A stretch of DNA of 64,000 nucleotides. Origin: JBEKTY01 sp049515555. GTDB lineage: Bacteria; Planctomycetota; Planctomycetia; Pirellulales; Thermoguttaceae. The first letter of the stretch is position 1, and the number at the start of each line of letters is the position of its first letter. The stretch spans positions 1-64,000 of the forward strand of contig JBEKTY010000001.1 in assembly GCA_049515555.1 (NCBI GenBank), written 5' to 3'. Below the pieces are notes generated by a model, which was not told where the DNA came from, ran no database searches, and saw only the letters and a program-made list of their open reading frames with translations. Of this stretch, positions 47,101-56,100 are shown one piece after another. Both the position numbers and the translations under genes were made by a program.

Positions 47101-50100
47101 GGGCGCCGTCCAGTCCGCGATCACCGTCTCCAGCGGACCGCTGCTGTCTCCGTGGCGCAATTCGATTCGGACCAGCTCGGACGGGTCCATCGGATCTTCG
47201 CTCCGCCACTGGATCTCGTAGGTTTCCCCTTGCAGAAGCTGCTCGAACCCCAGGGGATAGACGATATGCACGTATTGCGGCGCGCTCTGCGAGGCTTGGT
47301 CGGTATTGCCGTACGCGCCGAGGTCGATGAGCTTGCCGTTGGAGACCGGCTCCTGCGAATAGTCGTAGGCCGGGTCGCTCCAGTCGGCGCCCGGCGACAG
47401 GTAGTTCTCGTCGGGTATTGCATCGTACTGCCACGTGACCGCCTGCATGACCGGCAACTGGGTCCCGGAGGCGTCGAACTGCTCGACGGGAGCCAGCGCC
47501 CCTTGGGCGGCCTCGCCGAACGGGCTGCGCAAATGGAAATTGTCGTCGCGGCCGTCGCCCGCCAAGCTCGGGCCCTGCCAGCCGAGGCGATCGTCGCTCC
47601 CATCGGGGTCGACCCACATGGTTTCGACCGGCGGATCGATGCTGAACCGGTCGTCGCGGCTGGCAATCTGCCAGGCCCGCAGCGTCGGCGCGTCGCAGCC
47701 GGCCCACTCGCCGGTGCAACCGTGCAAGGTGGTGAAAATGTTGAAATCGCTGTGCCAGGCATTGGTGCTGTCGCTGTCGACGACGATGTCGTAGCTCATC
47801 GGAGGCGGTGGTTGGTGCATTCGCGACTCGCGCCCTTCGACGTAAACGGCGTTGTTGCGCAACAGCACGTGGGAGCTGCCAGCCGAGACGTGGATCCCGG
47901 TCCCGGCGGAGTACCGGCCGCGGTCCTCATGCACGGAAGGAGGATCGGGAAGGGGGGACCAGCCGTCGACGGTGCAATTGCCCTCTGGCAAATCGGACGG
48001 CGGGTTCATGCTCAGCGGCACCGCCGCGCCAGGCACTACCTGCGACAGCGGCACCTGCAACACCTGGTAGTCACTGAGGGTTTGTCCGGAGAACCCCTGG
48101 TCCATCCAGATCGGCCGCGGGTCGGCCTGCGAGATCGGCTCGATCGGGCTGAAGACCGTGATTCGCGGCTGCACAAAGTAGAAGCTCAGAAACAACTCGC
48201 ATTGACTGTACCCCGTCAGTAAACCGCCCGAGCTCGTCACGTATATGCCGCCCTCGCTCATCTGTAACGGGCTGAGACGGAGCTCGATCGGCCCCCACGG
48301 GGTGTCGCCGAGGGACCTGAGGTCCAGCCAAACGACGTCGAACGGAATGAACCACTCGTACCCGTCCGGCACGGCGTCCGCGGTCGTCGCGTCGAACCCG
48401 CCGCCCGGCCCCAGATTGAACGTGCTGCCGTCGTTGGGGTCGATCGCGATCGGGTCCTGGTACTTGATCTGCACAGTGCCCTGGAAGGTCACCGTGTATG
48501 GTCCCCGGGAAGGATCGAGCGTCGCCAGGTCGATCGTCCACTGCTCGGTACACGTGACGGTCGTCTCCTGCGTCGTGTTGTCCGCGCAGGGCTCATAGAC
48601 GGTGTTGTTGGTGATTTGCGCGCCGGTCCCGGGCCCCTCCACCCAAATCGACGTGTCGCCGCTCTCGTACACGAGGTTGTGGTCGATCAGGCCGGAGAAC
48701 CGGTCCGCGTGGATGCCGTACGCGCCGTTGGTGTAGACGACGTTGCGCTCGACGTTGCTGGCAAAGGAGGCGATGACGCCGGTATCGCTGTCGTCATAAA
48801 CGCGGTTTTCGAGGATATTGGAGGTCGATCCCAGGGCGGAGATGCCGATCACGTGCCCCCACACGACGTTCCGCACGGCATCGGCGCCGTTGTCCAACCG
48901 GATGCCGGTGCCGCCGTTGGTGTACACCGTATTGCCCGCCACCAGCACGTTGCCCGAGGCGAAGATCCCGCCCTGCGTGTTGTCGTAAACCAGGTTTCCC
49001 TTGGAATCGTCCAACTGGGGGTCGCCGACCACGGCCTGGGCGCCTCCCGGATTGATGCTATCGATGCCCGTCGCATTGTTGTAGACCGTGCTGCCCGTAA
49101 CCGTGGTTGCGCCGACGTTTCGCAGGGCCATGCCGATCGCGACATTGTCGCAAGCCGTCGAGGAGTCGATGAACCCCAGCAGGCTATCGACGAACAGGCC
49201 GTGCCGGCCGTTGCCGGAAAACGTGCAATTCTGGAATTGCGCCCCGTCCGAGGCCCCCTCGACGCGGACCCCGTCGCGGGTGTGATTGGAAAACACGTCT
49301 TGCCGTGCAACGAAACCCGTGCTGCCGCCGCGCACGTGAACCCCGATCTCCGCGCCGACAATGGTGAGGTATTTCACGCTCATGTTGTCGGAGCCGATCA
49401 GGTCGAAGGCCACGGAGCCGGGGAAAGGGTTGGCTCGATCGATCCGGGCGACCCCGCCTCCGCCCGTTGGACCGGTGATCAGCGCCCCGCGGACCGTGTT
49501 CATCCGCGGGTCGAAGGGGATCGGGTTTGCACTGAGGTTCAGGTTCACGGCCTCCACGTAGTTGCCGGTGTCGACGAGCACGCTGTCGCCGGGGCCAAGC
49601 GCGTAAGAGAGCACGATGGGCCGAATGGCTGCCTTGGGATCGGCGGGGGAAGTCCCGGTGTTGCGGTTGTTGCCGGCCGCGGTGGTGTACTGGTCGCCGT
49701 CTTGACTGGCGTCGTTGACATAGAAGGTGTTGGCGTCACCGGGCACGACGTTGGGGATGGCGAAGGCCTCGCGCGACGACGCAATGAGAGATTCGTCCAC
49801 GGTCGCTATCCGGATGCGATATCGCTTCGTGAGATTGCCGGTGACGAAGTCCCCGGGCGTCCAGGTGATCGAGCCGGCCGAGACCTGGATGCCGGTGGCG
49901 ATGTCGGCCACCTTGTCGCCGCCCGCCAGGGTCAGATCGATGTCAAGAAGGGTGTCGCCCGGGACGTTATAAGTGTCCCAGGAGATCGTGTACGTCCGCG
50001 ACGGAACCAGGTCGGTGTAGAAGCAGGGGTTCGTGACCCGCAGCCAGCAGTTTGCCGAGACGCCGGCCTCCGGCGTGTCGCCGTATGCCCCCAGGTCGAT

Positions 50101-53100
50101 GCGGCCGCCGTTGGGGCTTGGCTCCAGGGCGACGCTGCTGCGCGGATCGCCGGCGTCGATGCACGTGGAGCCGGTCAGCAGGTGGAAGTCGCCGGCCGCG
50201 AGGTCGACGAACTGGGGGTTGTCCAATCCAGGATCCACCACCGTGTAGCCGATGGAGTGCAGGTCCGACTCGGCCTCCGCCTGCCAGTCGTACAGGTCGT
50301 AGAAGTCTTTGCCCTGGAACGCGACTCTGCCCCCGCCGCCGCTGGTGTAAAGGTCGTTGTAGTCGCTGGTGTAACCAAACTGGCTGTCGGCCGAGACGTA
50401 GAGGCCGACGCCGGATCCGGTCCAGATGATGTTGTTGCGGACGTCGACGTTCGAGGCAGAGCCCGTCAGTTCGACGCCGTTTCCGGCAGTCGAATAGATC
50501 GTGTTGTTCCGGATATCGACGCCCTGGGCCCCGTCCACCAAAATGCCCCGGCCTGTATTGTCGTAGATCAAATTGTGGTGCACGAAGGGATCCCCGGGAT
50601 CCTTGCCCGCGTAAACGCCGGTCGTGTTGTCGTAGATCCGGTTGAAGCGTACTTCGGCGCCCGGGAGTGTCCACACCCCGATGTCATTGCCGCGAATCAG
50701 GTTGTAGAGATCGCCGCCCCAACCGCCGGGGCCGAGCACGCCGGCGCCGCGGATGCCGATCCCCGTCCCGTCGGTCTTCCTGTTGTCGTGAATGTCGTTG
50801 GCGATGATAAGCGAATTGTCGCCGAGCTGCTCGATGCCGATGGCATTGTTGTGGATGTCGTTGAAGTGAACGATGACGCCGCTGGCGCCGCCGGGGACGA
50901 GCACGCCGGTCTGATTCCCGTAGATGTTGTTGGGCGTCTTGCCTCCCTCCGCCCCGAAGGGCGCCGGGTTGTCGGGACCGAGCACGCCCTGCAGGCTGGT
51001 CATGCCGACGATGTTGTCGTGAATGCTGTTGCCGTAGATTTCCGCGACCTTGCTCTCGCAGTCGATGCCGGTGGCGTTGCCCGAGACGTCGTTGCCCTGC
51101 AACGTGACCGTGGCGCCCGGGCCGACGTAGAGGCCCGTCTGCGTGTTGCCGGCAAACGAATTGTCTTCGATCAGGTTGGGCTCGCGGCTGTCGATGCGCA
51201 TTCCTATGGCGTTGGCGCGGAACGTGCAGTCTTGGATCAGGTTGTCGGCGGCGTCGTTGGCGCCGCCCCCGGCGATGGTCAGGCCCGTGCCGCCGCCCAG
51301 GAACTCGAGCCCGTAGAAGCGGCTGTTGTCGGAGCCGTCGAGCGTGACATCGGAGAGGGAACTGCCCCCCATGGAGCCGACGTAGGTGGCCCCGCCGTCG
51401 TCCGCCGCGATCGTCGCCCCCGAGGGATAGCTGCCCGTGTCGAAGACCACCAGGTCGTTCGGCCCGAGGTCGTAGGTCGCCAGCACGCTTTGCAGCGTGG
51501 CCTTGGGCTTTCGGTAGGAAAGCCCGCTGTTGGCGTCGTTGCCGGGCTCCGAGGTATAGTAGCAGCGGCTGAGGTCGGGCGACTGCCCGGCCGGTTCCGC
51601 GGGACTCACGTAGATCACCCGCGTGCTGCTCGTCGGGCCGGGCTCGACGGCAAGCATGTAATTATTCAACTGCCCGCGGCCGGTCACGCGGGCATAGTAG
51701 CTGCCCGCCGGCACGCCGGCCAGCGACACGACCTCACGGTCCTGGTCGGTCACGCTTTGGCCCAACAGGTTGCCGACGGCGTCGTAGACTTGTAGGTCCA
51801 CGTTGCCGCGGGAATTGCTGAAGCGGACATCGACGTCGACGCTGTCCGGCCGGAGCAGGTCGAAACGGTACCAATCGACGTCGGTAGGCGACTGGAGGCT
51901 CAGACCGTCGACGTGCAGGCCAGGGCCCACGCCCAGGTAGGTGGCGGTGGCTTGGGTAGCATTCGGATCACTGCCGTTGACGTCAAATCGATCGTGGTAG
52001 ATTTGGGGCGGAGTCAGGTCGAACTTGGCGAGCGTCGTGTCGGCGATTTGGCGGTCTTTTCGCTTGCCCAGCACCTCGAGATAGGCGTCGAGATGTGCCT
52101 TGACGTCGCCCGACACGTCCAGCGAGCACAACAGCCCGCGGTCGAGGTTGGCGAGAAACTCGTCGGCGTGGCTCTTGCCGTCATTGTCGGTGTCGGGCAG
52201 GCTGGCGTTGAGGCTTGCGGTGACGCCGGCGGAGACCCCGACCGCCGCGACGACCGCGTTCAGCTCCAACCCCGCGTCAATCGTGACGCTGAGGCTCCCT
52301 TCGGGCACGGGCTTGCCAGTGCCGTCGGCGTTTTCACGCTCGCTGATGTAGAAGCCCGAAAAAACATCCCACGGATCTTGGGTTTCCTGGAACTTCCTGA
52401 GCCCGTGCGTGTCGTAGCCGAACTTCAAGTGCATGTCGGCGTCGATATCACCTCCGAAAACGCCGTCAAGGGTAACAAAAAGAACCGTAAGGATGGGCAG
52501 GCTGTAATCGAAGACGGGGAGCTCGAGGTGGAAATCCGGCAAGTCGTACAGGACCAGGTTGACATCCTGTCCCGTGAGCAGACCGAAGATCGATGCCGGA
52601 TCGTCGATGATCGGCAGCGAAATTCCCGCCTGCTCCATGCCGCCAAGGAACGGGTAGGCTTGCCGAGGATCGACGGCCGGAGCGCTGAAATCGAACGGCG
52701 CGCCCGTCAGCTCTTGCTTCCCGCGGAGGTCCGTGGTGCTGAGGTCGAAACTGCCCAAGGGAACGAAAATGCTGTCCGAGACGATCGGCATGCTATCGAT
52801 CACGTCGACGATGCCGGCGACCGCGCTGAGGTAGCGCTCGCAGTCTCCCGTGTCGATTCCCAGCGCGGCGGCGATGTCCAGCGGCGTCCACTGAAGGCCG
52901 AGATCCTTCAAGACAGGCACGGGCGTGGTGAGGAAATCGACGATCGGCTGCAAGGGCTGGGTGAACTTCTGAACCTCCTTGAGGATCGGCCCTGCAAAGT
53001 CGGAGACGAACTCACCCACACTGAGGCGAACGTTGTCGAAGACCACGGTGGGCTGATCGCCGCTCAGACCTCCTGAGAAAGGCCAACGGACCTCAAGGTC

Positions 53101-56100
53101 AGCAGCGAGGGAGGGGAAGCGCGCGTCGCCTTGGAAGCTCGTCACCAGGTCCAGATGGATCGTTGCCCCCCCTTGGATCGACACGTCGAGCAATTGTTCC
53201 GGGGTCCAACCGCCGCGCGCCAGCTCGGCAAACGTCAGCTTGTTGCCGGTGCACTGCGGATTGAGCAGAGTGACGTTGATCGTCAGTCCGAGCGAGCTTG
53301 GGTCCTGGGCATCGTCGCTCACGTCCACTTGGAAGAACCCGAGATGCCCCTTGGCCCGCAAACCCGGAATCGTGGCCTGAAGCTCGACTTGCAGCTCGTT
53401 GGACGGCGACGTGTCGAGGTAGAAGCCGTCGCGGTTGATGCCCATGGCCAGATCCCACGTGAATCCGACCGCCAGTTGGACGTTGCCGTCGACCTCCAGC
53501 CCCAGCGCCGGAAGGCCGGTGTCGAACTTGATGGGCGTATCAACCAGGGTGTAGCCCTGGCCCAGCTTCAGGTCGATGTCGACCTGATCGTCCTTCAGCC
53601 CGTCGCCGTCCGTGTCGCTTGTGGTGACTGTAATGTCGTCGGGCGTGACGGGACCGCCGGGATTCTTGCCTACCAGGAGGTTCAGGCCGGCGGGCCCCAA
53701 GGCGTCGAACAGGGCCGCTTGGACCACCGCCGGCGTGTGATTCACCGTCTCGTTAAACCGATCGCGAAGCCCCTGCGAAATGCAGTCCTGGATCTCCTGG
53801 ACGAAGTCGAAAGCGTCGCTCAGCTTGTCGCCGATCACGGGTAGCGATTTGCCAGCGAGCTGGGCGGCAAGCGATTTCTGTATTTCCCCAAGAACGCCAT
53901 CGATTTCGTCCGGAAGTGCGTCAAGATTGTTCAACAGGTCGAAATTGTGGAAAGCGCTCTCGAAATCCGGCGCGCTGAACGTGATGCTGGCCGGGTCGCC
54001 CAGGTCGGTCACCGTCAACCGAACGGTGTCCCAAAAGTCTGATTCCGTGGGGTAATACACCGGCAGCACGACGTGAACCTGGCCGGCCAGATGGAGCCGC
54101 GCGTTGCCCGGCCCCAGAGCGCTGAGGTAGATCCTCCCGTCGGCCTCAGCGTCTTGCAGGGTAACGGCCAGCGTGGCAGGATTGCCATCGGCGTCCAGCA
54201 CCACGCTTCCCTGCTCGATCCACACCTCCAGCGGGCCGATCACCGTGGCAAACTCGATATTGTTCCCGGCCGCCTTGACGCTGAGCGTCAGGTTCGACGT
54301 GTCGTACAAGAATGGCCGCGGGTTGCTCGCATCGCTCAGATCGATGCCGCAATCGAGCTGGAACACCGCGCCGGTCTCGACCGTCAGCAGGGCCGTGCCA
54401 TGCAGATCGACCAGGTGGCCGGGATCGCCCGAACCCAGGCCGGCCAAGTCCACGTCGATCGGGAGCTGCTTGCTGGCCGTGCATCCCAGCGTGAGGTCGA
54501 TCCGCAAGACCGTATCGTTTTCCCACGACAGGCCGACGGCCGAATCATCCAGCCCGAAGGCCTGCTCGATCGCGGTTTTCAGCCCCGAGAGAACGCCGGC
54601 GGGTGCCTCCTTCAAGTTGGCAGCCAGCGCCTGGAAACGATCGGCAAAGGCCACGATCTGACCGATCGAGCAATCCAGGCCGGGGATAGGCTGGGCCGCC
54701 GGCGGCAGCGCTTCCACGGAGTGCAGATAATCACCGAGATTCTGCATCGCATCGGCAATCGTCGCGCCGCTGAGACGGCTGAGCTTCAGCGGCACGTCGG
54801 CATTGTTGAACGTCAGGCTGAGGGTGCCGGGGTTGGTAATGTCCGTCCAATTCACGTCCAGCTCGGGAGCGGCCGTAGGGATGCCCGGCACGTTGTAACT
54901 GATCATCAACGGCAAACGAAGACTCACCGATCCGCTGATCTGTGGCCCCACCACGATGGACGCGATGTTGCCGGCCAGCGCGGCAAAAAGATCGTCCAGG
55001 GAGAGCCGTCCGCCGGGCGAAGAGTCGCCGGGCGCCTTGAGCTGCAGGTTGACCGTGGCGCTGGCCGTCCCGCTGCCGCCCGCTACGGACGCCTGCAGGA
55101 ACCCGAGGTTCGCCGCGGCGTTGATGTTCGCCGCGGCCAGCACAGCGGTACCACTGATGGAAGCACCTTCCACAAACGCGTGCTGACAGATGGAGTCGGA
55201 CGCCATCTGGCGGGGGCGAAACCCGACCTCGGTCACGATCGGGTTGGCTGCATCCGCTTCGAGCACGGCGAGCAGGCCATTGCCGGGAGTCGTCAGCGTC
55301 AGGCGGTCGCCTTCCCGTCCTGCCACGACGGAGCTGCCCAGCCCCGCCGCGGCCAGGGCCGTGTTGAACTCGGCCACCAGGTCGTCGGGGCCGCTATTCC
55401 CGGCGGTGACCGCCCGGGGAACGGTCACCGCCACGGGGCTGGCATCGCCGATCGACAGCGAGAACACGGCGTCGGCGCTGAGCCGCCCATTCGCGGGCCC
55501 GGCGGCCGTGGCCACCAACTCCGCCTGGGGCGGCGACAGGTCCACGCCGAGAGTAACCTCCAGCGTGCCGTTCCCAGACACGGTGACGACATTATTGTCT
55601 GAGCCGTCGCCGGAAGAAGTGGTCAGGTTGCTTAACGGATCCAGAGAGATGTCGATCCCGAACGGCTGCGTGCCGGCGGCGATCGTCCCGGAAATGACCA
55701 TGTGATAGCTGAGTTCGTGGGTTGTCGCGTCGTAATTGCCCCCGATGGTTCCCGGCGGGAGCCCCAATACCGTTTCCAGCGCCGTTTCCAAGGTTTGAGC
55801 GCTCCGGAAAGTCGGCACCCCTTGGCTGTCTTCCAGCTTGGCAATCAGCCCGCCGGTGAGAATGCTCCGCAGGTCGAGCAGGTCGCCTAGCCTTGAATTG
55901 GCGGTCAGGTGCAGCGAGGCATCCAGTACCGACGTACTTCGCAGTCGGTCGAGCCAGTTGCCCAACTGGTCGACGATGCCTAAGAACGTGTAATTGCTCA
56001 GATTGGTGAAGTCCAGCAACTCGCTATCGCCCGTGAAGGAGAGATCCGGCGCGATGAACGGGTTGTCGGAAGTAAAGCTCACACCCAGCGGGCCGCTGGG

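Noticed and set aside
48616..51795. 1,059-residue open frame on the plus strand opposite the giant gene
   Set aside because: It is Arg/Val/Ala/Asp-rich with no domain pattern or ribosome site, and is the antisense shadow of a GC-rich coding region, as are the other long plus-strand frames across 41600-55600.
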